The notes under the pieces were generated by a model. That model saw nothing but the letters and a program-made list of their open reading frames with translations, was not told where the DNA came from and ran no database searches. Shown in pieces: positions 48,161 through 57,926 of a DNA stretch of 64,000 nucleotides (positions within the stretch are counted from its first letter, which is position 1; each line of letters opens with the position of its first letter). A program made the translations under genes and the position numbers. The stretch comes from Rhizobium sp. BT03 (lineage in GTDB: Bacteria > Pseudomonadota > Alphaproteobacteria > Rhizobiales > Rhizobiaceae). Location of the stretch: the NCBI RefSeq assembly GCF_030053155.1, contig NZ_CP125640.1:3632001-3696000 (forward strand). The letters are read 5' to 3'.

Positions 48161-48799
48161 GTGATCAAGAAGATCGTGATCGTCGGCAATGGCGAGGTCG
48201 CAGAGGCGGAAGCAGGCGTGATCGATGCCGCCGATTTCGTCATCCGCTTCAACGATTGCCGTTCCTACGGGACCGGCGGCACCCGGACGGATGCCGTTGC
48301 GGTCTGCAATACCGGCCGGCCGGCAAAAGCGATGCTCGGCGCGCCGCAATGGCGTGCCCATCCCGGCGTCGTTTCGGCCCGCGAAATCTGGAGCGTGCGC
48401 GACCCGGAAAAATTCGCCGCGATGCGGGCGCCGCTTGCCGTCTCGCATCCCGATCTCGACGATTTCTGCGACGATTATACGGACGCGTTCGCTGCCTTCT
48501 GCGCGGAGACCGGTAAGACGCATGTCGTCATCGGCAAGGCGGTCCACGAAGCGGTTGACGCCTCGCTTTCGGCCTTTGCGCCGGCGCCCTATGTGGTGCC
48601 GAGCAGCGGCACGATCGTCATCGCCGAAGTGCTGGACAAATATGCCGAGGCCGAGGTGATGCTGGCTGGCTTCGGTCACGCCGGCTGGGAATGGCATCCG
48701 TTTGCGGCCGAAAGGCAGCTTGTCGATACCTATGTTGCCGCCGGCCGCCTCTCGCGGCTTAGCGGAAAAATGTTTTTCTCTTCCTCCCATGGAGCTTGA
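48161..48799 (+). CDS. Urease-operon accessory protein with GT29-like N-terminus
   Basis: A 212-residue protein of the kind annotated in rhizobia as urease operon accessory protein. The N-terminus (KKIVIVGNGEVAEAEAGVID then DFVIRFNDCRSYGTGG) resembles the sialyltransferase (GT29) L-motif, which has an NG...G..ID..D.VIRFN pattern. Downstream, VPSSGTIVIAEVLDKY and GFGHAGWEWHPFAAERQL may match the short motifs of the same fold. It starts at GTG 48161, immediately after the LprI-like stop, and ureC starts 3 bp after it. Its biochemical role is unknown. Confidence 0.8.
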   Translation: MIKKIVIVGNGEVAEAEAGVIDAADFVIRFNDCRSYGTGGTRTDAVAVCNTGRPAKAMLGAPQWRAHPGVVSAREIWSVRDPEKFAAMRAPLAVSHPDLDDFCDDYTDAFAAFCAETGKTHVVIGKAVHEAVDASLSAFAPAPYVVPSSGTIVIAEVLDKYAEAEVMLAGFGHAGWEWHPFAAERQLVDTYVAAGRLSRLSGKMFFSSSHGA

Positions 48800-48802
48800 T
48801 GA

Positions 48803-50515
48803 ATGCCCTACAAGATCTCCCGCGCCGCCTATGCCGGCATGTTCGGACCGACGACCGGCGACAAGGTGCGCCTTGCCGATACGGAACTCTTCATCGAGAT
48901 CGAGAAGGATTTCACCACCTATGGCGAGGAGGTGAAGTTCGGCGGCGGCAAGGTGATCCGTGACGGCATGGGCCAGAGCCAGGTGACACGGGCGGACGGC
49001 GCGGTCGATACCGTCATCACCAATGCGGTGATCGTCGATCACTCCGGCATCTACAAGGCCGATATCGGGCTTAAGGACGGTCGCATCGTTGCGATCGGCA
49101 AGGCGGGCAATCCCGATATGCAGCCCGGCGTCAATATCATCGTCGGCCCGGGCACGGAGGCGATCGCCGCCGAAGGCAAGATTATCACTGCCGGCGGCAT
49201 GGACAGCCATATCCACTTCATCGCGCCGCAGCAGATCGAGGAAGCGCTGATGTCGGGCATGACCTGCATGCTCGGCGGCGGCACGGGGCCGGCGCATGGC
49301 ACGCTTGCCACCACCTGCACGCCCGGGCCCTGGCATATCGCGCGGATGATCGAAGCGGCCGATGCCTTCCCGATGAACCTCGCCTTTGCCGGCAAGGGCA
49401 ATGCCTCGCTGCCGGGCGCCTTGACCGAAATGGTGCTGGCCGGCGCCACCTCGCTGAAGCTGCACGAGGATTGGGGCACGACGCCTGGCGCCATCGACTG
49501 CTGCCTGTCGGTCGCCGACGAATACGACGTGCAGGTGATGATCCACACCGATACGCTGAACGAAAGCGGCTTCGTCGAGGATACGATCGGCGCCATCAAG
49601 GGCCGCACCATCCATGCCTTCCACACCGAAGGGGCGGGCGGCGGGCACGCGCCCGATATCATCAAGATCTGCGGGCAGCCGAACGTCATTCCCTCGTCCA
49701 CCAATCCGACCCGACCCTATACGGTCAATACGATTGCCGAGCATCTCGACATGCTGATGGTCTGCCATCACCTGTCGCCGTCGATCCCCGAGGATATCGC
49801 CTTTGCCGAAAGCCGCATCCGCAAGGAGACGATCGCCGCTGAAGATATCCTGCACGATATCGGCGCCTTCTCGATCATCTCATCCGACAGCCAGGCCATG
49901 GGCCGTGTCGGCGAGGTGGCGATCCGCACCTGGCAGACGGCCGACAAGATGAAGCGCCAGCGCGGCCGGCTGAAGGAGGAAAAGGGCGACAACGACAATT
50001 TCCGCGTCCGCCGCTATATCGCCAAATATACGATCAACCCGGCGATCGCCCATGGGCTCAGCCACGAGATCGGCTCTGTCGAAGTCGGCAAGCGCGCCGA
50101 CCTCGTGCTCTGGAACCCGGCCTTCTTCGGGGTGAAGCCCGACATGGTGCTGCTCGGCGGCTCGATCGCCGCCGCGCCGATGGGCGATCCGAACGCCTCG
50201 ATCCCAACGCCGCAGCCGGTGCATTACCGGCCGATGTTCGCCTCCTACGGCAAGAGCCTCACCAATTCCTCCGTCACCTTCGTCAGCCAGGCCTCGCTCG
50301 ATGCCGGCCTGAAGGGCCGGCTCGGGGTCGCCAAGCAGCTCGTGGCGGTGAAGAATACCCGCGGCGGCATCTCCAAGGCGTCGATGATCCACAACGACCT
50401 GACACCGGAGATCGAGGTCGATCCGGAGACCTACGAGGTCAGGGCGAACGGCGAATTGCTGACCTGCGAGCCGGCGACGGTGCTGCCGATGGCGCAGCGC
50501 TATTTCCTGTTTTAG
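48803..50515 (+). CDS. ureC: Urease alpha (catalytic) subunit UreC
   Basis: A 570-residue nickel enzyme subunit hydrolysing urea to ammonia and carbamate. The active-site set is complete: [10 protein letters not shown] (HxH), [14 protein letters not shown] with the carbamylated Lys, [26 protein letters not shown], the mobile-flap [19 protein letters not shown] with Cys and His, and [12 protein letters not shown] with the metal-binding Asp. The length is standard. It lies 3 bp after the accessory gene and 14 bp before the DUF2459 gene. Confidence 0.98.
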   Translation: MPYKISRAAYAGMFGPTTGDKVRLADTELFIEIEKDFTTYGEEVKFGGGKVIRDGMGQSQVTRADGAVDTVITNAVIVDHSGIYKADIGLKDGRIVAIGKAGNPDMQPGVNIIVGPGTEAIAAEGKIITAGGMDSHIHFIAPQQIEEALMSGMTCMLGGGTGPAHGTLATTCTPGPWHIARMIEAADAFPMNLAFAGKGNASLPGALTEMVLAGATSLKLHEDWGTTPGAIDCCLSVADEYDVQVMIHTDTLNESGFVEDTIGAIKGRTIHAFHTEGAGGGHAPDIIKICGQPNVIPSSTNPTRPYTVNTIAEHLDMLMVCHHLSPSIPEDIAFAESRIRKETIAAEDILHDIGAFSIISSDSQAMGRVGEVAIRTWQTADKMKRQRGRLKEEKGDNDNFRVRRYIAKYTINPAIAHGLSHEIGSVEVGKRADLVLWNPAFFGVKPDMVLLGGSIAAAPMGDPNASIPTPQPVHYRPMFASYGKSLTNSSVTFVSQASLDAGLKGRLGVAKQLVAVKNTRGGISKASMIHNDLTPEIEVDPETYEVRANGELLTCEPATVLPMAQRYFLF

Positions 50516-50529
50516 GCACACGGCCCTCT

Positions 50530-51219
50530 GTGCGACGGATGGCTCCGATGATGACAGGCATCCGCTGGCTGTTGCGGACCGTATTCCTGCTCGTGTTTCT
50601 GGCGGTCTGCGGAACCTTCATTCCCCGCCCGCTGATTGCCCCGGTCAAGGCGTCGTCGTCGGCGGCGGCGCATCGGATTCTGCTGCTGTCCGGACCGATC
50701 CATACCGATATCGCCATTCCGCTCGACGAGGAGACGCGGGCTGCCTTTTCCTTTCTCGCCGAGACCGGTTTTCCGCTCGGTCATCCGGATGCGGAATGGC
50801 TCATTGTCGGCTGGGGCGGCCGCGCCTTCTATCTGGAAACCCCGAGCTGGTCGGAGCTGAAGCCGCTGCCGGTGCTGCGGGCGCTGACGATCGACCGTTC
50901 GGTGCTGCATGTGGACCTTGCCGGTAATATCGTTGAGCCGCAGCCGAGCGTTGCGGCATTCGATGTCAGTGACGATCAATTGGCGCGGCTGCGCAATTTT
51001 ATCGCGGACAGCTTCATTCGCGACGCGGGCGTGGTGACGCCGATCGCGGATGCGGGTTACGGCGAGATCGACCGGTTCTTTGAGGCCAAGGGATATTTCA
51101 ACGCCCTCTTCGGCTGCAACACCTGGACGGCTGCCGCACTCCGCTCGGCGGGGCTCCGGACCGGCTTATGGAACCCGCTTCCACAATCATTGCGATTGTC
51201 TATGGGTGTCTACAATTGA
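50530..51219 (+). CDS. DUF2459/TIGR02117-family membrane-anchored protein
   Basis: A 229-residue protein (or 226/223 if an ATG at 50539 or 50548 is used) with one N-terminal membrane segment (IRWLLRTVFLLVFLAVCGTF). The exported domain carries the family pattern: ILLLSGPIHTDIAIPLDEET, WLIVGWGGRAFYLETPSWSE and LFGCNTWTAAALRSAGL. The Cys and His residues in these motifs resemble those of papain-like (NlpC-like) folds, which would allow a hydrolase role; that is inference. It directly follows ureC. Confidence 0.85.
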   Translation: MRRMAPMMTGIRWLLRTVFLLVFLAVCGTFIPRPLIAPVKASSSAAAHRILLLSGPIHTDIAIPLDEETRAAFSFLAETGFPLGHPDAEWLIVGWGGRAFYLETPSWSELKPLPVLRALTIDRSVLHVDLAGNIVEPQPSVAAFDVSDDQLARLRNFIADSFIRDAGVVTPIADAGYGEIDRFFEAKGYFNALFGCNTWTAAALRSAGLRTGLWNPLPQSLRLSMGVYN

Positions 51220-51549
51220 ACCAGCCGCCGGTCGGTCTGCTCTTAAGGTGAATTGTAAAATTCACTCTCCACTCGGTTGTAAAAATCGGTGGAGAAACCG
51301 ATATTTCCCCCAGTTAGACCATTCTGGAACAGCCGCGCGGCGCGGCCTGATAAAGCTGTTTTAAATCAAACGTCTAAGTGTCTCTCTGCACTGTCCGATT
51401 CAGGGATAGGAAAGCTGCATCTCCTGCTAGAAAAAATCTGTCCACCGAAAGGTCCGAAACCGTTCGAATTTTAACGACTGGATTAAGACACCCGCAGCAA
51501 TTGGGCTCCTATCAATGCCTTGAAACGCCGGGCAGGAAGGTCGATTCTC
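51220..51549. other. Intergenic region before the GGDEF gene
   Basis: A 330-bp gap inside the urease region. It contains a perfect 7-bp hairpin (51248-51254 with 51259-51265, GTAA loop) and an AT-rich stretch around 51240-51370 that could contain a promoter for the GGDEF-ureEFG part. I see no gene in it. Confidence 0.4.
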
Positions 51550-52413
51550 ATGAGAAACTGGATGTCGCTGCAGGCCGATTTCGGCGATTTTCAATATCGC
51601 GGGAATGTCTATGTCTTTGCCTTGAAGATGAGCTTTCTCACTATCATTCTCTCCGGCGTCATCATGGCGCTGACCATACCGACGCTCGGGTTTTTCGGGC
51701 TGCTGCCGGTGACGCTCTGGCACGCGATCGGTTTCGGCGCTATTTTTTCCTGGCTCGTCGGCGGCACGGTTTCCGGCATGCTGTCGCTGGCCGCCGGTTT
51801 TGCCCTGCATGAGCTGACGCTGTCGCGGGCCGAGTTCGAAAAGCTCAGCCGCACGGACACGCTTTCGGGCCTGTTGAACCGCCGCGCCTTCACAGAGGCG
51901 CTCGAGAACACCGAGGGCAATGCCTCGCTGGTTATTTTCGATGTCGACCGCTTCAAGGCGATCAACGATCGCTTCGGTCACGGCTGCGGCGATGCCGTCA
52001 TCACCGCGGTTTCGGCCATACTCATATCCGCCTTCGATGAAATGTCCGTTGTCGCAAGGCTGGGTGGGGAGGAGTTCGGCGTCATCGTCTCCGGCGAGCC
52101 GCTGGAGGCGCGGATGGAGCGCATCGAAGGCGTCCGGGCCCGGATCGCAAACGATGCCATCGCGGCCGAAGGGCACGATATACGCATCACCGTTTCCGGC
52201 GGTATTGCCGATCTCGCCGCCGGGCGCAGCAAGCAGGCGGTCTATGCTTCGGCAGACCGGGCGCTCTACCTCGCCAAGGCGCTGGGACGCAATCGCGTCG
52301 TACACGAGCGGGAAGGCCTGCATCATGCCTGGCACGGAATGGCCGATAATGGCCTCGATGCCAAGGGCAGGGGAGCCGAGAGCGACAACGTGATGCAGGC
52401 TTACGGAATATAA
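51550..52413 (+). CDS. Membrane-bound diguanylate cyclase inside the urease region
   Basis: A 287-residue protein. Two or three membrane segments lie at the N-terminus (SFLTIILSGVIMALTIPTLG and WHAIGFGAIFSWLVGGTVSG, about residues 23-88). A coiled linker (ELTLSRAEFEKLSRTDTLSG) leads into a GGDEF domain with intact VARLGGEEFGV; no RxxD inhibitory site is visible upstream of it. It should make cyclic di-GMP at the inner membrane. The ATG at 51550 is used; an upstream TTG (51520) is possible. It is placed between ureC/DUF2459 and ureE. Confidence 0.9.
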   Translation: MRNWMSLQADFGDFQYRGNVYVFALKMSFLTIILSGVIMALTIPTLGFFGLLPVTLWHAIGFGAIFSWLVGGTVSGMLSLAAGFALHELTLSRAEFEKLSRTDTLSGLLNRRAFTEALENTEGNASLVIFDVDRFKAINDRFGHGCGDAVITAVSAILISAFDEMSVVARLGGEEFGVIVSGEPLEARMERIEGVRARIANDAIAAEGHDIRITVSGGIADLAAGRSKQAVYASADRALYLAKALGRNRVVHEREGLHHAWHGMADNGLDAKGRGAESDNVMQAYGI

Positions 52414-52500
52414 AAACCCGACGCGGGCATAAAGGCCATTGGTGCTTGCATCGGGAAAGGCTATTTTGCATGGTCGTCGTCTCATCAAAACGGACATATC

Positions 52501-53100
52501 ATGCAGCGCGTCACCTCCTATCTTCCCGCCGGAACCCCGTCCTCCCATCCGACCGCCCAGGTCAAGCTGCCGCACGATCTGCGCCATCTGCGCCGCAAGC
52601 TACTGCATCTGGAAAATGGCGAGATGGTCATGCTCGATCTCAAGGATCCGGTGCTTTTCGCCAATGGCGACCTGCTGGTGCGCGACGATGGCGAGCTGAT
52701 CGAGATTCTCGCGGCCGATGAGAAACTCTTCGAGGTCCGCGGCCGCGACCGTACGCATCTGGTCGAGCTTGCCTGGCATCTCGGCAATCGTCATCTCGCG
52801 GCCCAGATCGAGGAAGACCGGATCGTCATCCTGCGCGACCACGTCATTCGCAGCATGCTGCAGGGGCTCGGCGCCACCGTCCTCGACATCGATGAGCCCT
52901 TCCAGCCGGCGCGCGGCGCCTATCATTCCCACGGCGCGCATTCGCACGATCACGGTCATGCGGCGCATGACCACGGGCATACCGCGCATGACCACGGGCA
53001 TGAGCACAAACATGATCACGGCCACGACCATGTGCATGGGCCGGGATGTAGTCATGACCATGATCACGACCACGGGCATCACGGCCACAAGCACGACTGA
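52501..53100 (+). CDS. ureE: Urease accessory nickel chaperone UreE
   Basis: A 199-residue nickel metallochaperone. The N-terminal peptide-binding and metal-binding domains are standard ([20 protein letters not shown] and [20 protein letters not shown]; the latter includes the conserved HxxxRH-like metal site GNRHL). The last ~60 residues are extremely His-rich, with repeated HDHGH units and one Cys (GPGCSHDHD), a nickel storage tail. ureF follows after 6 bp. Confidence 0.96.
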   Translation: MQRVTSYLPAGTPSSHPTAQVKLPHDLRHLRRKLLHLENGEMVMLDLKDPVLFANGDLLVRDDGELIEILAADEKLFEVRGRDRTHLVELAWHLGNRHLAAQIEEDRIVILRDHVIRSMLQGLGATVLDIDEPFQPARGAYHSHGAHSHDHGHAAHDHGHTAHDHGHEHKHDHGHDHVHGPGCSHDHDHDHGHHGHKHD

Positions 53101-53106
53101 GGCTCG

Positions 53107-53778
53107 ATGACTGGGGATTACGAGCTGCAGGCATTGCTGCGCCTGACGGCATGGCTCTCGCCGGCCTTTCCGATCGGCAGCTTTGCCTATTCGGGCGGGC
53201 TGGAGCGGGCCGTGGCCGATGGGCTGGTCACGGATGCCGCCTCGCTTGCGGGCTGGATCGGCACGCTGATCGGCCATGGTTCGGTCTGGAACGATGCGGT
53301 GCTGCTGGCCGAAAGCCACAGGTGTCCCGGAGAACCAGCGCGGCTTGCCGAGATCGCTGCCCTTGCCGCCGCACTTGCCGGATCGCGCGAGCGCCATCAG
53401 GAAACCATCCTGCTCGGCGAGGCCTTCCTGGCGGCGGCACGCGCCTGGCCGGATGGCGTGTTCGAGAGGCTGCCCGACAAGGTGGCCTATCCCGTCGCGG
53501 TCGGGGCGGTGACCGGCGCGCATGGCATAGGGCCTGAGAAGGCGCTCGCCGCCTTTCTGCATGCCTATGCCTCGCAGGCGGTTTCCTCAGGCATCCGCCT
53601 CGGCGTCACCGGTCAGCGAGACGGTGTTGCCGTGCTTGCCGGTCTCGAAGAGCAGATCACCGAGATCGCCCTGCGGGCGGCGGCCTCGACGCTCGACGAT
53701 CTCGGCTCGGCGGCGGTGCAGGCCGATATTGCCGGCCTGCGCCATGAGACACAGGCGACGCGGCTGTTCCGTTCGTAA
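53107..53778 (+). CDS. ureF: Urease accessory protein UreF
   Basis: A 223-residue helical accessory protein that bridges UreD and UreG. Motifs include [20 protein letters not shown] near the N-terminus, [15 protein letters not shown] and [19 protein letters not shown]. The length is typical. It starts 6 bp after ureE and is followed by ureG after about 90 bp. Confidence 0.95.
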   Translation: MTGDYELQALLRLTAWLSPAFPIGSFAYSGGLERAVADGLVTDAASLAGWIGTLIGHGSVWNDAVLLAESHRCPGEPARLAEIAALAAALAGSRERHQETILLGEAFLAAARAWPDGVFERLPDKVAYPVAVGAVTGAHGIGPEKALAAFLHAYASQAVSSGIRLGVTGQRDGVAVLAGLEEQITEIALRAAASTLDDLGSAAVQADIAGLRHETQATRLFRS

Positions 53779-53866
53779 CGGCATAAATTATCCGAGCATC
53801 TGCGTCATTTGACGGTGGCGCCCATCCGCGGCGCCGCTATCATCGGGTTCGATTGGAGTAAGACAT

Positions 53867-54478
<612 letters not shown>

Positions 54479-54529
54479 CGATCCGACCTGCCGCCGCGGA
54501 CCGACGCCGCGCATGGCGGCGAGAACGGC

Positions 54530-54573
54530 AAAATGAAACGGGCCGGGAGATCGCTCCCGGCCCGTTTCATTTT
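54530..54573. terminator. Bidirectional terminator between ureG and the RND pump
   Basis: A perfect 20-bp inverted repeat (54530-54549 with 54554-54573) with a 4-nt loop. A-run on one side and T-run on the other make it work for both converging transcripts. Confidence 0.9.
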
Positions 54574-54584
54574 CGGGGCTTTGC

Positions 54585-57500
54585 TTATTCCGCCGCAAAC
54601 GGCGGCAGGCGCAGCACGTTGGTGTCGTTGCCTTTGGTGTTCTTGCGCTTGCTTTCCGGCGTTTCGATTGCGGTCAGACGCTCCTCCAGCGAGTCGATGT
54701 CTTCGCGGTTTTCGCGGGTGACACGGGTGAGATCCTCGCGCGACAGCGGCAGCTCCTCCTCGTCTTTCCGGCCGACCAGGCGACCGAACATCCAGCCGAG
54801 CAGGCGGGACAGATCGTCCATGATCAGGAAGAAGGACGGCACGACGACGAGCGAGAGCACCGTCGAGACGATGATGCCGCCGATCACCGCGATCGCCATC
54901 GGCGCGCGGAACGAGCCGCCTTCGCCGACGCCGAGCGCGGACGGCAGCATGCCTGCCGACATGGCGATCGAAGTCATGATGATCGGCCGGGCACGCTTTC
55001 GGCCGGCTTCGACCATGGCCTCGACGCGGGCCATGCCCTGATGGCGCATCTCGATCGCGAAATCGACGAGCAGGATGGCGTTCTTGGTGACGACACCCAT
55101 CAGCATCAGGATGCCGATCATCACAGGCATCGACAGCGGATTGCTGGTGATGATCAGCGCCGCCGCGACGCCGCCGATGGCGAGCGGCAGCGAGAGCAGG
55201 ATGGTGAAGGGCTGAATCACGTCCTTGAAGAGCAGGATCAGCACCGTCAGCACCAGCAGCAGGCCCATCAGCATGGCGTTGACGAAGCTCTGCTGCATCT
55301 CGGACTGCACCTTGGTGTCGCCGCTTTCGGCAAGATGCACCGTGGCCGGGATATTGGCCGCCTTGACGATCTCGCGGAAGCGGGCCGAAGCCGTGTCGAG
55401 GGCTACGCCCTGCGGCAGATCGGAGCCGATCGCCACGACGCGGTAGCGGTTGTTGCGCTTGATCGAGCTTACGCCTTCCGAGTAGTCGATATTGGCGACG
55501 CTTGCGAGCGGAACGGTGCCGCCGCTGGCGGTCTGGATCTTCAATGCGCGGATGGCAGAGAGATCGCGGCGCATGTCGACTGCCGCCTGGACCCGGATCG
55601 GGATCTGGCGATCGTCGAGCGAGATCTTGGCAAGGGCCGCATCGACATCGCCGATGGTGGCGACACGGATCGTCTCGGAGATCTGCTGCGGCGTGATGCC
55701 GAGGCGTGCGGCCTCATCCTTGCGTGGATAGACCTGCAGTTCCGGACGGGGCAGGGCGCCGTCGGCGCTGACATTGGCAAGCAGCGGATCGGCGCGGAGC
55801 TTGGATTCCAGGATGCCGACGGCGTCGTTCAGGTCCTTCTCGTTCTTGGAGAGGAAGTTGAAGGAGAGGTCGCGTTCGCCGCGGTCGTTGAGCTTCAGGA
55901 TATGGACGTCGGGAATGTCGCGTAGCTTGGCGAAGACTTCCTTTTCGATATCCCATTGCGGACGTTCACGGCCGTGGACTTCCACCTTTGGCAGCATCGG
56001 GCCGATGAGGGGGATGCGGCCGAGCCCGTCATTGACCATCTTCTTGATCAGCGATTGGTCGAGCTTGTGGAGGGCGAGCGTAATGGTTGCGCGGCGCAGT
56101 TCGAGATCGCCCTTCGGCGATGCGCCGCCGAGGACGAAGACGCTTTCGACGCCGTTGATATCCTTGACCCTTTCATAGATCGCATCGGTCGTCTTCTCAG
56201 TATCGTCAAGGCGTGCATTGGGCGGCAGCTCAACGGAGAGCACGATGCGCGAGGCATCTTCCGGCGGCAGGAAGCTGCCGGGCACGAACATGAACAGCGA
56301 GATGACCGAACCTACCGTGAAGACGAAGGCGACGATCAGGGTCGTATAACGCCAATACCACTTGCGGGTCGTGCCTGTGACGAGGCGCGTATAGCCCTTC
56401 ATCAGCAGGCCGTCATTGTCGTGATGATCGTCGACGCCGTCTTCCGCACGCATCAGATAGGCGGCCATCATCGGGGTGATGAGGCGTGCGACCATCAGCG
56501 AGAAGAAGACGGAGAAGGCGACGGTCAGGCCGAACTGGATGAAATACTGGCCCGGAATGCCCGGCATGAAGGAAACCGGCACGAAGACGGCGATGATGGT
56601 GAAGGTGGTGGCGATGACGGCAAGGCCGATTTCATCCGCCGCCTCGATCGCTGCCCGATAGGGCGTCTTGCCCATCTTGATATGGCGGGCGATGTTCTCG
56701 ATTTCGACGATCGCGTCGTCGACCAGGATGCCGGTCGCGAGCGTCAAGGCGAGGAAGCTGACGAGGTTCAGCGAGAAGCCCATCATGTCCATGACCCAGA
56801 AGGTCGGGATCGCCGACAGCGGCAGGGCGATGGCCGAGATCAGCGTCGCGCGCCAGTTCCGCAGGAACAGAAGGACGACGATGACGGCGAGCAGCGCGCC
56901 TTCGAGCAGTGTATGGATAGCGGCTTCGTAGTTGCCATAGGTGAAATAGACCGAATCGTCGATCAGTTCGATCTTTACGTTCGGGTTTTCGCTGCGAACC
57001 TTGTCGAGGCTCTGCGCCACGGTTTCGGCGACGCTGACTTCGCTGGCACCCTTCGAGCGGAAGACGCCGAAGGTGACGACAGGCGTATCGTTGAAGCGCG
57101 AGAAGGATTTCGGCTCTTCATAAGTGTCCTTGATGACACCGAGATCGGACAGCTTGACGAAGCGGCCGTTCGGCAGCGCAATCGTGGTGTCTGCGAGCTC
57201 GGCGACATTGCGTGCATCGCCCAGAACACGGATCGCCTGTTCGCTGCCGGCCACCTGGCCGCGGCCGGAGCCGAGGTCGATGTTGGTGCCGCGCAGCTGC
57301 TGGTTGACGCTGGCCGCGGTGATGCCATAGGCATCGAGCTTGCCGGGGGTGAGTTCGATGCGCACCTCGCGCTCGGCGCCGCCGTACCGGTCGACGCGGC
57401 CGATGCCGGCCTGTCCCTGCAGCGATCGCTTGACGGTATCGTCGACGAACCAGGAAAGTTCTTCCAGCGACATGTCGGGCGAGGACACGGCGAAGGTCTG

Positions 57501-57914
57501 GATCGCCTGGCCCTCGACATCGACCTTGGTGACAATAGGCGTTTCAGCCGTCGCCGGCAGATCGCTGCGGATGCGGTCGATCGCATCCTTGACGTCCTGC
57601 ACGGCCTGTTCCGTCGGCACTTCCATGCGGAACATGACGTTGGTCTGCGAGCTGCCGTCGGTCACCGTCGACTGGATTTCGTCGATGCCGGTAATCGAGG
57701 CGATCGCGTCCTCGATCTCTTTCGTCACCTGCATTTCGAGTTCGGCGGGCGAAGCGCCGCTCTGCGTCACGCTGATCGAAACGAGGGGAACGTCGATGTT
57801 CGGGAAGCGCGTGATCGGCAGCTTGTTGAAGGACTGCATGCCGATGAATATCAACAGGCAGAAGGCCAGCAGCGGCGCGATCGGGTTTCGAATGGACCAG
57901 GCTGAAAAATTCAT
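54585..57914 (-). CDS. RND (HAE1-type) efflux pump, inner-membrane subunit
   Basis: A 1109-residue pump with the usual two-halves layout and 12 membrane segments. The N-terminus is SIRNPIAPLLAFCLLIFIGM. Proton-relay motifs are GILVDDAIVEIENIARHIKM (Asp-Asp) and GVVTKNAILLVDFAIEMR (Lys). An extra C-terminal cytoplasmic tail of about 70 charged residues (DDLSRLLGWMFGRLVGRKDE and on) is longer than in AcrB. It is encoded 12 bp downstream of its membrane-fusion partner. No outer-membrane component is adjacent. Confidence 0.94.
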   Translation of the reverse strand: MNFSAWSIRNPIAPLLAFCLLIFIGMQSFNKLPITRFPNIDVPLVSISVTQSGASPAELEMQVTKEIEDAIASITGIDEIQSTVTDGSSQTNVMFRMEVPTEQAVQDVKDAIDRIRSDLPATAETPIVTKVDVEGQAIQTFAVSSPDMSLEELSWFVDDTVKRSLQGQAGIGRVDRYGGAEREVRIELTPGKLDAYGITAASVNQQLRGTNIDLGSGRGQVAGSEQAIRVLGDARNVAELADTTIALPNGRFVKLSDLGVIKDTYEEPKSFSRFNDTPVVTFGVFRSKGASEVSVAETVAQSLDKVRSENPNVKIELIDDSVYFTYGNYEAAIHTLLEGALLAVIVVLLFLRNWRATLISAIALPLSAIPTFWVMDMMGFSLNLVSFLALTLATGILVDDAIVEIENIARHIKMGKTPYRAAIEAADEIGLAVIATTFTIIAVFVPVSFMPGIPGQYFIQFGLTVAFSVFFSLMVARLITPMMAAYLMRAEDGVDDHHDNDGLLMKGYTRLVTGTTRKWYWRYTTLIVAFVFTVGSVISLFMFVPGSFLPPEDASRIVLSVELPPNARLDDTEKTTDAIYERVKDINGVESVFVLGGASPKGDLELRRATITLALHKLDQSLIKKMVNDGLGRIPLIGPMLPKVEVHGRERPQWDIEKEVFAKLRDIPDVHILKLNDRGERDLSFNFLSKNEKDLNDAVGILESKLRADPLLANVSADGALPRPELQVYPRKDEAARLGITPQQISETIRVATIGDVDAALAKISLDDRQIPIRVQAAVDMRRDLSAIRALKIQTASGGTVPLASVANIDYSEGVSSIKRNNRYRVVAIGSDLPQGVALDTASARFREIVKAANIPATVHLAESGDTKVQSEMQQSFVNAMLMGLLLVLTVLILLFKDVIQPFTILLSLPLAIGGVAAALIITSNPLSMPVMIGILMLMGVVTKNAILLVDFAIEMRHQGMARVEAMVEAGRKRARPIIMTSIAMSAGMLPSALGVGEGGSFRAPMAIAVIGGIIVSTVLSLVVVPSFFLIMDDLSRLLGWMFGRLVGRKDEEELPLSREDLTRVTRENREDIDSLEERLTAIETPESKRKNTKGNDTNVLRLPPFAAE

Positions 57915-57926
57915 CGGATGGTCTCT

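Noticed and set aside
48104..49855. A 583-codon minus-strand frame opposite ureC
   Set aside because: It is the mirror of the urease alpha gene with no recognisable motifs.
55956..57905. A 649-codon plus-strand frame opposite the RND pump
   Set aside because: The pump is complete on the minus strand; the antisense frame contains only Asp/Arg/His-rich sequence without domains.
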